A stretch of 64,000 nt of DNA from Fasciola hepatica (Eukaryota > Platyhelminthes > Trematoda > Plagiorchiida > Fasciolidae). The position numbers and the translations under genes are program-made. Shown here piece by piece: positions 15,001 to 28,183 of the stretch. The stretch is taken from NCBI GenBank assembly GCA_948099385.1, contig CANUEZ040000191.1, positions 8,122,001 to 8,186,000 on the forward strand, read 5' to 3'. Position 1 is the stretch's first letter. Each line of letters opens with the position of its first letter. Below the pieces are notes generated by a model. That model was not told the DNA's origin and did no database searches. It saw only the letters and a list, made by a program, of their open reading frames with translations.

Positions 15001-18000
15001 GAACGATTGTCAGTCAAACACCCAAACCACAATTCTATCCCATATGGGACTCACCGATTTGTTCAACATATATACTAAATGATATAGCACAATCCCCAAA
15101 GTGGCTTCGGCTTTCGCTTTCGCTTTGAACGGTAACAATCAAATTCTCGCACACCGATCCAATCCTATGTTTTATCACTTCTCTTTTTATGGGCCTAAGT
15201 AAAACCAAGGCATTCCCTTATGAACAATCCCCACACAGATTACTCATACAATGCAATAGAGCAGTAGCAGAGTAGATTTGTATAATATGATTCTCCATGC
15301 AGCTTGAACACTGAACTGACCATTGAATTTATGGAAGCACTGTACAGCTGTTTGATCCGCTAAGGGAATCATGAGCATTGCACATGGACAGAGCCCACAC
15401 GGGGACACGAACAAGGGTTGGGGTGAACGAATGTCAGTCGAACACCCAAACCACAAGGCTATCCGATATGGGTCTGAACGCTTTGTTCAACATATACACT
15501 ACATGATATAGCACAATCCCCAAATTGGATTCGGCTTTCGCTTTCGCTTTGAACGGTAACAATCAAATTCTCGCACACCGATCCAATCCTATGTTCCATC
15601 ACTTCTCTATTTATGGGCCTAAGTCAAACCAAGGCATTCCCTTATGAACAATCCCCACACAGATTGCTCATACAATGCAAAAGAGCAGTAGCAGAGTAGA
15701 TTTGTATAATATGATTCTCCATGCAGCTTGAACACTGAACTGACCATTGAAAATTATGGAAGCACTGTACAGCTGTTTGATCCGCTAAGGGAATCATGAG
15801 CATTGCACATGGACAGAGCCCACACGGGGACACGAACAAGGGTTGAGGTGAACGATTGTCAATAGAACACCCAAACCACAAGGCTATCCGATATGGGTCT
15901 CAACGCTTTGTTCAACATATACAATACATGATATAGCACAATCCCCAAATTGGCTTCGGCTTTCGCTTTGGCTTTGAACGGTAACAATCAAATTCTCTCA
16001 CACCGATCCAATCCTATGTTCCATCACTTCTCTATTTATGGGCCTATGTAAAACCAAGGCATTCCCTTATGAACAATCCCCACACAGATTGCTCATACAA
16101 TGCAATAGAGCAGTAGCAGAGTAGATTTGTATAATATGATTCTCCATGCAGCTTGAACACTGAACTGACCATTGAAAATGATGGAAGCACTGTACAGCTG
16201 TTTGATCCGCTAAGGGAATCATGAGCATTGCACATGGACAGAGCCCACACGGGGACACGAACAAGGGTTGGGGTGAACGAATGTCAGTCGAACACCCAAA
16301 CCACAAGGCTATGCGATATGGGTCTCAACGCTTTGTTCAACATATGCAACACATGATATAGCACAATCCCCAAATTGGCTTCGGCTTTCGCTTTCGCTTT
16401 GAACGGTAACAATCAAATTCTCGCACACCGATCCAATCCTATGTTCCATCACTTCTCTATTTATGGGCCTAAGTAAAACCAAGGCATTCCCTTATGAACA
16501 ATCCACACAGATTGCTCATACAATGCAATAGAGCAGTAGCAGAGTAGATTTGTTTAATATGATTCTCCATGCAGCTTGAACACTGAACTGACCATTGAAA
16601 ATGATGGAAGCACTGTACAGCTGTTTGATCCGCTAAGGGAATCATGAGCATTGCACATGGACAGAGCCCACACGGGGACACGAACAAGGGTTTGGGTGAA
16701 CGAATGTCAGTCGAACACCCAAACCACAAGGCTATCCGATATGGGTCTCAACGCTTTGTTCAACATATACAATACATGATATAGCACAATCCCCAAATTG
16801 GATTCGGCTTTCGCTTTCGCTTTGAACGGTAACAACCAAATTCTCGCACACCGATCCAATCCTATGTTCCATCACTTCTCTATTTATGGGCCTAAGTGAA
16901 ACCAAGGCATTCCCTTATGAACAATCCACACACAGATTGCTCATACAATGCAATAGAGCAGTAGCAGAGTAGATTTGTATAATATGATTCTCCATGCAGC
17001 TTGAACACTGAACTGACCATTGAAAATTATGGAAGCACTGTACAGCTGTTTGATCCGCTAAGGGAATCATGAGCATTGCACATGGACAGAGCCCACACGA
17101 GGACACGAACAAGGGTTGGGGTGAACGAATGTCAGTCGAACACCCAAATCAAAAGGCTATCCCATATGGGTCTCAACGCTTTGTTCAACATATACAATAC
17201 ATGATATAGCATAATCCCCAAATTGGCTTCGGCTTTCGCTTTCGCTTTGAACGGTAACAACCAAATTCTCGCACACCGATCCAATCCTATGTTCCATCAA
17301 TTCTCTATTTATGGGCCTAAGTAAAACCAAGGCATTCCCTTATGAACAATCCACACAGATTGCTCATACAATGCAATGGAGCAGTAGCAGAGTAGATTTG
17401 TATAATATGATTCTCCATTCAGCTTGAACACTGAACTGACTATTGAAAATTGTGGAAGCACTTTTCAGCTGTTTGATCCGCTAAGGGAATCATGAGCATT
17501 GCACATGGACAGAGCCCATACGGGGACACGAACAAGGGTTGGGGTGAACGAATGTCAGTCGAACACACAAACCACAAGGCTATCCGATATGGGTCTCAAC
17601 GCTTTGTTCAACATATACAATACATGATATAGCACAATCCCCAAATTGGCTTCAGCTTTCGCTTTCACTTTGAACGGTAACAACCAAATTCTCGCACACC
17701 GATCCAATCCTATGTTCCATCACTTCTCTATTTATGGGCCTAAGTAAAACCAAGGCATTCCCTTATGAACAATCCCCACACAGATTGCTCATACAATGCA
17801 ATAGAGCAGTAGCAGAGTAGATTTGTATAATATGATTCTCCATGCAGCTTGAACACTGAACTGACCATTGAAAATTATGGAAGCACTGTACAGCTGTTTG
17901 ATCCGCTAAGGGAATCATGAGCATCGCACAGGGACAGAGCCCACACGGGGACACGAACAAGGGTTGGGGTGAACGAATGTCAGTCGAACACCCAAACCAC

Positions 18001-19274
18001 AAGGCTATCCGATATGGGTCTCAACGCTTTGTTCAACATATACAATACATGATATAGCACAATCCTCAAATTGGCTTCAGCTTTCGCTTTGGCTTTGAAC
18101 GGTAACAACCAAATTCTCGCACACCGATCCAATCCTATGTTCCATCACTTCTCTATTTATGGGCCTAAGTAAAACCAAGGCATTCCCTTATGAACAATCC
18201 CCACACAGATTGCTCATACAATGCAATAGAGCAGTAGCAGAGTAGATTTGTTTAATATGATTCTCCATGCAGCTTGAACACTGAACTGACCATTGAAAAT
18301 TATGGAAGCACTGTACAGCTGATTCATCCCGTAAGGGAATCATGAGCATCGCACATGGACAGAGCCCACACGGGGACACGAACAAGGGTTGGGGAAGAAC
18401 GAATGTCAGTCGAACACCCAAACCACAAGGCTATCCGAAATGGGTCTCAACGCTTTGTTCAACATATACACTACATGATATAGCATAATCCCCAAATTGG
18501 CTTCGGCTTTCGCTTTCGCTTTGAACGGTAACAACCGAATTCTCGCACACCGATCCAATCCTATGTTCCATCACATCTATTTATGGGCCTAAGTAAAACC
18601 AAGGCATTCCCTTATGAACAATGCACACAAATTGCTTATACAATGCAATAGAGCAGTAGCAGAGTAGATTTGTATAATATGATTCTCCATGCAGCTTGAA
18701 CACTGAACTGACCATTGAAAATTATGGAAGCACTGTACAGCTGTTTGATCCGCTAAGGGAATCATGAGCATTGCACATGGACAGAGCCCACACGGGGACA
18801 CGAACAAGGGTTGGGGTGAACGAATGTCAGTCGAACACCCAAACCACAAGGCTATCCGAAATGGGTATCAACGCTTTGTTCAACATATACAATACATGAT
18901 ATAGCATAATCCCCAAATTGGCTTCGGCTTTCGCTTTCGCTTTGAACGGTAACAACCAAATTCTCGCACACCGATCCAATCCTATGTTCCATCACTTCTC
19001 TTTTTATGGGCCTAAGTAAAACCAAGGCATTCCCTTATGAACAATCCCCACACAGATTGCTCATACAATTCAATAGAGCAGTAGCAGAGTAGATTTGTAT
19101 AATATGATTCTCCATGCAGCTTAAACATTGAACTGACCATTGAAAATTATGGAAGCACTGTACAGCTGTTTGATCCGCTAAGGGAATCATGAGCATTGCA
19201 CATGGACAGAGCCCACACGGGGACACGAACAAGGGTTGGGGTGAACGAATGTCAGTCGAACACCCAAACCACAA
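1..19274. repeat. Left domain: homogeneous satellite, no clear higher-order repeat
   Basis: About 45 monomers. Nearly all carry ACACGGGGACACG ahead of the G-rich stretch, and the 425-bp AATCCCCACACAG class predominates. The alternative ACTCGGAG allele, common further right, was not seen here. Variation is mostly single substitutions such as GGTCTCAACG/GGTCTGAACG, CCGATATGGG/CCCATATGGG and AAAATTATGG/AAAATGATGG. A few variants recur at multiples of the monomer without building a stable HOR. One is a short deletion giving CATCACATCT near 10083 and 11779 (1696 bp, 4 monomers). Another is GACTATTGAAAATTGTGG near 14893 and 17438 (2545 bp, 6 monomers). No gene or other element is seen. Confidence 0.85.
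8243..8667 (+). repeat. Representative satellite monomer (425-bp class)
   Basis: One typical unit, with the start set arbitrarily just after the CCACAA landmark. In order it holds: GGCTAT, then an AT-rich stretch (about 8274-8300); a degenerate TTTCGC hexamer run (8315-8340); a length-polymorphic AATCCCCACACAG site (8436-8448), where loss of CC gives the 423-bp class; a TA-rich GATTTGTATAATATG segment (8485-8499); the perfect palindrome ACAGCTGT within CTGTACAGCTGTTTG; and a G-rich stretch with three G runs (8611-8636) just before the landmark. A 420-base count over 8221-8640 gives 44 percent G+C. The consensus has about 13 CpG sites, a mild depletion at most. The plus strand is simply the strand as given; no transcription direction is implied. 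Confidence 0.9.
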
Positions 19275-22200
19275 GGCTATCAGATATATGTCCATACGCG
19301 TCCTACAACATATACACTACATGATATAGCACAATCCCCAAATTGGCTGCGGCTTTCGCTTTCGCTTTGAACGGTGACAACCAAATTCTCGCACACCGAT
19401 CCAATCCTATGTTCCATCACTTCTCTATTTATGGGCCTAAGTAAAACCAAGGCATTCCCTTATGAACAATCCCCACACAGATTGCTCATACGAGGCAACA
19501 AAGCAGTAGCAGAGGAAATTTGTAAAATTTGATTCCCCATGCAGCTTGAACACTGAACTGACCATTGAAAATTATGGAAGCACTGTACAGCTGTTTGATC
19601 CGCTAAGGGAATCATGAGCATTGCACATGGACAGAGCCCACACGGGGACACGAACAAGGGTTGGGGTGAACGAATGTCAGTCGAACACCCAAACCACAAG
19701 GCTATCCGATATCGGTCTCAACGCTTTGTTCAACATATACAATACATGATATAGCACAATCCCCAAATTGGCTTCAGCTTTCGCTTTGGCTTTGAACGGT
19801 AACAACCAAATTCTCGCACACCGATCCAACCCTTCGTTCCATCAGTTCTCTATTTATGGGCCTAAGTAAAACCAAGGCATTCCCTTATGAACAATCCCCA
19901 CACAGATTGCTCATACAATGCAACAGAGCAGTAGCAGAGTAGATTTGTATAATATGATTCTCCATGCAGCTTGAACACTGAACTGACCATTGAAAATTAT
20001 GGAAGCACTGTACAGCTGATTGATCCGCTAAGGGATTCATGAGCATTGCACATGGACAGAGCTCACTCGGAGACACGAACAAGGGTTGGGGTGAACGAAT
20101 GTCAGTCGAACACCCAAACCACAAGGCTATCCGATATGGGTCTGAACGCTTTGTTCAACATATACACTACATGATATAGCACAATCCCCAAATTGGCTTC
20201 GGCTTTCGCTTTCGCTTTGAACGGTAACAATCAAATTCTCGCACACCGATCCAATCCTATGTTCCATCACTTCTCTATTTATTTGCCTAAATAAAACCAA
20301 TTAATTCTCTTATGAACAATCCACACAGATTGCTCATACAATGCAATAGAGCAGTAGCAGAGTAGATTTGTATAATATGACTCTACATGCAGCTTGAACA
20401 CTGAACTGACCATTGAAAATTATGGAAGCACTGTACAGCTGTTTGATCCGCTAAGGGAATCATGAGCATTGCACATGGACAAAGCCCACACGGGGACACG
20501 AACAAGGGTTGGGGTGAACGAATGTCAGTCGAACACCCAAATCACAAGGCTATCCCATATGGGTCCGAACGCTTTGTTCAACATATACAATACATGATAT
20601 AGCACAATCCCCAAATTGGCTTCGGCTTTCGCTTTCGCTTTGAACGGTAACAATCAAATTCTCGCACACCGATCCAATCCTATGTTCCATCACTTCTCTA
20701 TTTATGGGCCTAAGTAAAACCAAGGCATTCCCTTATGAACAATCCACACAGATTGCTCATACAATGCAATAGAGCAGTAGCAGAGTAGATTTGTATAATA
20801 TGATTCTCCATGCAGCTTGAACATTGAACTGACCATTGAAAATTATGGAAGCACTGTACAGCTGTTTGATCCGCTAAGGGAATCATGAGCATTGCACATG
20901 GACAGAGCCCACACGGGGACACGAACAAGGGTTGGGGTGAACGAATGTCAGTCGAACACCCAAACCACAAGGCTATCAGATATATGTCCATACGCGACCT
21001 ACAACATATACACTACATGATATAGCACAATCCCCAAATTGGCTGCGGCTTTCGCTTTCGCTTTGAACGGTAACAACCAAATTCTCGCACACCGATCCAA
21101 TCCTATGTTCCATCACTTCTCTATTTATGGGCCTAAGTAAAACCAAGGCATTCCCTTATGAACAATCCACACAGATTGCTCATACAATGCGATATAGGAC
21201 TAGCAGAGTAGATTTGTTTAATATGATTCTCCATGCAGCTTGAACACTGAACTGACCATTGAAAATTATGGAAGCACTGTACAGCTGTTTGATCCGCTAA
21301 GGGAATCATGAGCATTGCACATGGACAGAATCCACTCGGAGACACGAACAAGTGTTGTGGTGAACGAATGTCAGTCGAACACCCAAACCACAAGGCCATC
21401 CCATATGGGTCTGAACGCTTTGTTCAACATATACAATACATGATATAGCACAATCCCCAAATTGGCTTCGGCTTTCGCTTTCGCTTTGAACGGTAACAAT
21501 GAAATTCTCGCACACCGATCCAATCCTATGTTCCATCACTTCTCTATTTATGGGCCTAAGTAAAACCAAGGCATTCCCTTATGAACATTCCCAACACAGA
21601 TTGCTCATACAATGCAATAGAGCAGTAGCAGAGTAGATTTGTATAATATGATTCTCCATGCAGCTTGAACACTGAACTGACCATTGAAAATTATGGAAGC
21701 ACTGTACAGCTGTTTGATCCGCTAAGGGAATCATGAGCATTGCACATGGACAGAGCCCACACGGGGACACGAACAAGGGTTGGGGTGAACGAATGTCAGT
21801 CGAACACCCAAACCACAAGGCTATCCCATATGAGTCTCAACGATTTGTTCAACATATGCAATACATGATATAGCACAATCCCCAAATTGGCTTCGGCTTT
21901 CGCTTTCGCTTTGAACGGTAACAACCAAATTCTCGCACACCGATCCAATCCTATTTTCGATCACTTCTCTATTTATGGGCGTAAGTAAAACCAAGGCATT
22001 CCCTTATGAACAATCCACACAGATTGCTCATACAATGCAATAGAGCAGTAGCAGAGTAGATTTGTATATTATGATTCTCCATGCAGCTTGAACACTGAAC
22101 TGACCATTGAAAATTATGGAAGCACTGTACAGCTGTTTGATCCGCTAAGGGAATCATGAGCATTGCACATGGACAGAGCCCACACGGGGACACGAACAAC

Positions 22201-23939
22201 GGTTGGGGTGAACGATTGTCAGTCGAACACCCAAACCACAAGGCTATCCGATATGGGTCTCAACGATTTGTTCAACATATGCAATACATGATATAGCACA
22301 ATCCTCAAATTGGCTTCGGCTTTCGCTTTCGCTTTGAACGGTAACAACCAAATTCTCGCACACCGATCCAATCCTATGTTCCATCACTTCTCTATTTATT
22401 TGCCTAAATAAAACCAAGGCATTCTCTTATGAACAATCCCCACACAGATTGCTCATACAATGCAATAGAGCAGTAGCAGAGTAGATTTGAATAATATGAT
22501 TCTCCATGCAGCTTGAACACTGAACTGACCATTGAAAATTATGGAAGCACTGTACAGCTGTTTGATCCGCTAAGGAATCATGAGCATTGCACATGGACAG
22601 AGCCCACACGGAGACACGAACTAGCGTTGGGGGAGAAAGGATATCAGTGGAACACCCAAACCACAAGGCTATCCCATATGGGTCTCAACGATTTGTTCAA
22701 CATATACAATACATGATATAGCACAATCCCCAAATTGGATTCGGCTTTCGCTTTCGCTTTGAACGGTAACAATCAAATTCTCGCACACCGATCCAATCCT
22801 ATGTTCCATCACTTCTCTATTTATGGGCCTAAGTAAAACCAAGGCATTCCCTTATGAACAATCCCCACACAGATTGCTCATACAATGCAATAGAGCAGTA
22901 GCAGAGTAGATTTGTATAATATGATTCTCCATGCAGCTTGAACATTGAACTGACCATTGAAAATTATGGAAGCACTGTACAGCTGTTTGATCCGCTAAGG
23001 GAATCATGAGCATTGCACATGGACAGAGCCCACACGGAGACACGAACAAGGGTTGGGGTGAACGAATGTCAGTCGAACACCCAAACCACAAGGCTATCCG
23101 ATATCGGTCTCAACGCTTTGTTCAACATATACAACACATGATATAGCACAATCCCCAAATTGGCTTCGGCTTTCTCTTTCGCTTTGAACGGTAACAACCA
23201 AATTCTCGCACATCGACCCAACCCTTTGTTCCATCACTTCTCTAATCATGGGCCTAAGTAAAACCAAGGCATTCCCTTATGAACAATCCACACAGATTGC
23301 TCATACAATGCAATAGAGCAGTAGCAGAGTAGATTTGAATAATGTGATTCTCCATGCAGTTTGAACACTGAACTGACCATTGAAAATTATGGAAGCACTG
23401 TACAGCTGATTGATCCGCTAAGGGAATCATGAGCATTGCACATGGACAGAGCCCACACGGGGACACGAACAAGGGTTGGGGATGAACGAATGTCAGTCGA
23501 ACACCCAAACCACAAGGCTATCCGATATGGGTCTGAACGCTTTGTTCAACATATACAATACACGATATAGCACAATCCCCAAATTGGCTTCGGCTTTCGC
23601 TTTCGCTTTGAACGGTAACAACCAAATTCTCGCACACCGATCCAATCCTATGTTCCATCACTTCTCTATTTATGGGCCTAAGTAAAACCAAGGCATTCCC
23701 TTATGAACAATCCACACAGAGTGCTCATACAATGCAATAGAGCAGTAGCAGATTAGATTCGAATAATATGATTCTCCATGCAGCTTGAACACTGAACTGA
23801 CCATTGAAAATGATGGAAGCACTGTACAGCTGTTTGATCCGCTAAGGGAATCATGAGCATTGCACATGGACAGAGCCCACACGGGGACACGAACAAGGGT
23901 TGGGGATGAACGAATGTCAGTCGAACACCCAAACCACAA
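19275..23939. repeat. Transition domain of more diverged monomers
   Basis: Eleven monomers with more private changes than the left domain. The region after GGCTAT is replaced by a form reading ATATATGTCCATACGCG near 19285 and 20979, spaced 1696 bp (4 monomers). A TTTATTTGCCTAAATAAAACC allele occurs near 20278 and 22395 (5 monomers apart). The ACTCGGAG allele first appears here, near 20066 and 21331. Monomer 21394-21818 and its neighbours are otherwise ordinary. No gene or inserted element is present. Confidence 0.8.
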
Positions 23940-26900
23940 GGCTATCAGATATGTCGCCCTACGCGTCCTTCAACATATAAACTACATTATATAACACAAT
24001 CCCCAAATTGGCTTCGGCTTTCGCTTTCGCTTTGAACGGTAACAATCAAATTCTAGCACACCGATCCAATCCTATGTTCCATCACTTCTCTATTTATGGG
24101 CCTAAGTAAAACCAAGGCATTCCCTTATGAACAATCCACACAGATTACTCATACAATGCAATAGAGCAGTAGCAGAGTAGATTTGTATAATATGATTCTC
24201 CATGCAGCTTGAACACTGAACTGACCATTGAAAATGATGGAAGCACTGTACAGCTGTTTGATCCGCTAAGGGAATCATGAGCATTGCACATGGACAGAGC
24301 CCACACGGGGACACGAACAAGGGTTGGGGTGAACGAATGTCAGTCGAACACCCAAACCACAAGGCTATCCGATATGGGTCTCAACGCTTTGTTCAACGTA
24401 TACAATACATGATATAGCACAATCCCCTAATTGGATTCGGCTTTCGCTTTCGCTTTGAACGGTAACAACCAAATTCTCGCACACCGATCCAATCCTATGT
24501 TCCATCACTTCTCTATTTATGGGCCTAAGTAAAACCAAGGCATTCCCTTATGAACAATCCCCACACAGATTGCTCATACAATGCAATAGAGCAGTAGCAG
24601 AGTAGATTTGTATAATATGATTCTCCATGCAGCTTGAACACTGAACTGACCATTGAAAATTATGGAAGCACTGTACAGCTGTTTGATCCGCTAAGGGAAT
24701 CATGAGCATTGCACATGGACGCAGCCCACTCGGAGACACGAACAAGGGTTGGGATGAACGATTGTCAGTCGAACACCCAAACCACAAGGCCATCCCATAT
24801 GGGTCTGAACGCTTTGTTCAACATATACAATACATGATATAGCACAATCCCCAAATTGGCTTCAGCTTTCGCTTTCGCTTTGAACGGTAACAATCAAATT
24901 CTCGCACACCGATCCAATCCTATGTTCCATCACTTCTCTATTTATGGGCCTAAGTAAAACCAAGGCATTTCCTTATGAACAATCCACACAGATTGCTCAT
25001 ACAATGCAATAGAGCAGTAGCAGAGTAGATTTGTATAATATGATTCTCCATGCAGCTTGAACACTGAACTGACCATTGAAAATTATGGAAGCACTGTACA
25101 GCTGTTTGATCCGCTAAGGGAATCATGAGCATTGCACATGGACAGAGCCCACTCGGAGACACGAACAAGGGTTGGGGTGAACGAATGTCAGTCGAACACC
25201 CAAACCACAAGGCTATCCGATATGTCGCCCTACGCGTCCTTCAACATATACACTACATGATATAGCACAATCCCCAAATTGGCTTCGGATTTCGCTTTCG
25301 CTTTGAACGGTAACAACCAAATTCTCGCACACCGATCCAATCCTATGTTCCATCACTTCTCTATTTATGGGCCTAAGTAAAACCAAGGCATTCCCTTATG
25401 AACAATCCCCACACAGATTGCTCATAAAATGCAATAGAGCAGTAGCAGAGTAGATTTGAATAATGTGATTCTCCATGCAGCTTGAACACTGAACTGACCA
25501 TTGAAAATTATGGAAGCACTGTACAGCTGTTTGATCCGCTAAGGGAATCATGAGCATTGCACATGGACAGAGCCCACTCGGAGACACGAACAAGGGTTGG
25601 GGTGAACGAATGTCAGTCGAACACCCAAACCACAAGGCTATCCGATATGTCGCCCTAAGCGTCCTTCAACATATACACTACATGATATAGCACAATCCCC
25701 GAATTGGCTTCGGCTTTCGCTTTCGCTTTGAACGGTAACAACCAAATTCTCGCACACCGATCCAATCCCATATTCCATCATTCTCTATTTTTGGGCCTTA
25801 ATAAATAAACCAAGGCATTCCTTGATGAACAATCCACACAGATTACTCATACAATGCAATGGAGCAGTAGCAGAGTAGATTTGAATAATGTGATTCTCCA
25901 TGCAGCTTGAACACTGAACTGACCATTGAAAATTATGGAAGCACTGTACAGCTGTTTGATCCGCTAAGGGAATCATGAGCATTGCACATGGACAGAGCCC
26001 ACACGGGGACACGAACAAGGGTTGGGGATGAACGAATGTCAGTCGAACACCCAAACCACAATGCTATCCGATATGTCGCCCTACGCGTCCTTCAACATAT
26101 ACACTACATGATATAGCACAATCCCCGAATTGGCTTCGGCTTTCGCTTTCGCTTTGAACGGTAACAACCAAATTCTCGCACACCGATCCAATCCTATGTT
26201 CCATCATTCTCTATTTATGGGCCTAAGTAAAACCAAGGCATTCCCTTATGAACAATCCCCACACAGATTGCTCATACAATGCAATAGAGCAGTAGCAGCG
26301 TAGATTTGTATAATATGATTCTCCATGCAGCTTGAACACTGAACTGACCATTGAAAATGATGGAAGCACTGTACAGCTGTTTGATCCGCTAAGGGAATCA
26401 TGAGCATTGCACATGGACAGAGCCCACACGGGGACACGAACAAGGGTTGGGGTGAACGAATGTCAGTCGAACACTCAAACCACAAGGCTATCCGATATGG
26501 GTCTCAACGCTTTGTTCAACATATACAATACATGATATAGCACAATCCCCAAATTGGCTTCGGCTTTCGCTTTCGCTTTGAACGGTAACAACCAAATTCT
26601 CGCACACCGATCCAATCCTATGTTCCATCATTCTCTATTTATGGGCCTAAGTAAAACCAAGGCATTCCCTTATGAACAATCCCCACACAGATTGCTCATA
26701 CAATGCAATAGAGCAGTAGCAGAGTAGATTTGTATAATATGATTCTCCATGCAGCTTGAACACTGAACTGACCATTGAAAATTATGGAAGCACTGTACAG
26801 CTGTTTGATCCGCTAAGGGAATCATGAGCATTGCACATGGACAGAGCCCACTCGGAGACACGAACAAGGGTTGGGGTGAACGAATGTCAGTCGAACACCC

Positions 26901-27400
26901 AAACCACAAGGCTATCCGATATGTCGCCCTACGCGTCCTTCAACATATACACTACATGATATAGCACAATCCCCGAATTGGCTTCGGCTTTCGCTTTCGC
27001 TTTGAACGGTAACAACCAAATTCTCGCACACCGATCCAATCCTATGTTCCATCATTCTCTATTTTTGGGCCTAAATGAATAAACCAAGGCATTCCTTGAT
27101 GAACAATCCACACAGATTGCTCATACAATGCAATGGAGCAGTAGCAGAGTAGATTTGAATAATGTGATTCTCCATGCAGCTTGAACACTGAACTGACCAT
27201 TGAAAATTATGGAAGCACTGTACAGCTGTTTGATCCGCTAAGGGAATCATGAGCATTGCACATGGACAGAGCCCACACGGGGACACGAACAAGGGTTGGG
27301 GATGAACGAATGTCAGTCGAACACCCAAACCACAATGCTATCCGATATGTCGCCCTACGCGTCCTTCAACATATACACTACATGATATAGCACAATCCCC
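23940..27400. repeat. Cluster of monomers with an ACGCGT (MluI-type) replacement segment
   Basis: In six monomers the segment normally reading GATATGGGTCTCAACGCTTT is replaced by GATATGTCGCCCTACGCGTC or a close form, near 23949, 25218, 25644, 26069, 26919 and 27345. The ACGCGT core sits at 23961-23966, 25232-25237, 26083-26088, 26931-26936 and 27357-27362; the copy near 25650 is degenerate (AAGCGT). A related older-looking form lies at 19296-19301. The substituted block keeps the monomer length almost unchanged, so it looks like divergence followed by local amplification rather than an insertion. Confidence 0.85.
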
Positions 27401-27760
27401 AAATTGGCTTCGGCTTTCGCTTTCGCTTTGAACGGTAACAACCAAATTCTCGCACACCGATCCAATCCTATGTTCCATCATTCTCTATTTTTGGGCCTAA
27501 ATGAATAAACCAAGGCATTCCTTGATGAACAATCCACACAGATTGCTCATACAATGCAATGGAGCTGTAGCAGAGTAGATTTGAATAATGTGATTCTCCA
27601 TGCAGCTTGAACACTGAACTGACCATTGAAAATTATGGAAGCACTGTACAGCTGTTTGATCCGCTAAGGGAATCATGAGCATTGCACATGGACAGAGCCC
27701 ACACGGGGACACGAACAAGGGTTGGGGTGAACGAATGTCAGTCGAACACTCAAACCACAA
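25396..27760. repeat. Local 3-monomer periodicity (about 1274 bp)
   Basis: Landmarks 25635, 26061 and 26485 are matched by 26909, 27335 and 27760, offsets of 1274, 1274 and 1275 bp. Shared private alleles support pairing of the first two: a CCTTGATGAACAATCC form preceded by extra bases before AAACC, near 25800 and 27072 and again near 27498, and a GAATAATGTGATTC allele. A 2-bp deletion giving CATCATTCTC runs through most of the block and on to about 28330. The last monomer looks hybrid, so the higher-order unit is imperfect. There is no coding content. Confidence 0.7.
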
Positions 27761-28183
27761 GGCTATCCGATATGGGTCTGAACGCTTTGTTCAACATATA
27801 CACTACATGATATAGCACAATCCCCAAATTGGCTTCGGCTTTCGCTTTCGCTTTGAACGGTAACAACCAAATTCTCGCACACCGATCCAATCCTATGTTC
27901 CATCACTTCTCTATTTATGGGCCTAAGTAAAACCAAGGCATTCCCTTATGAACAATCCACACAGATTACTCATACAATGCAAAAGAGCAGTAGCAGAGTA
28001 GATTTGTATAATATGATTCTCCATGCAGCTTGAACACTGAACTGACCATTGAAAATTATGGAAGCACTGTACAGCTGTTTGATCCGCTAAGGGAATCATG
28101 AGCATTGCACATGGACAGAGCCCACACGGGGACACGAACAAGGGTTGGGGTGAACGAATGTCAGTCGAACACTCAAACCACAA

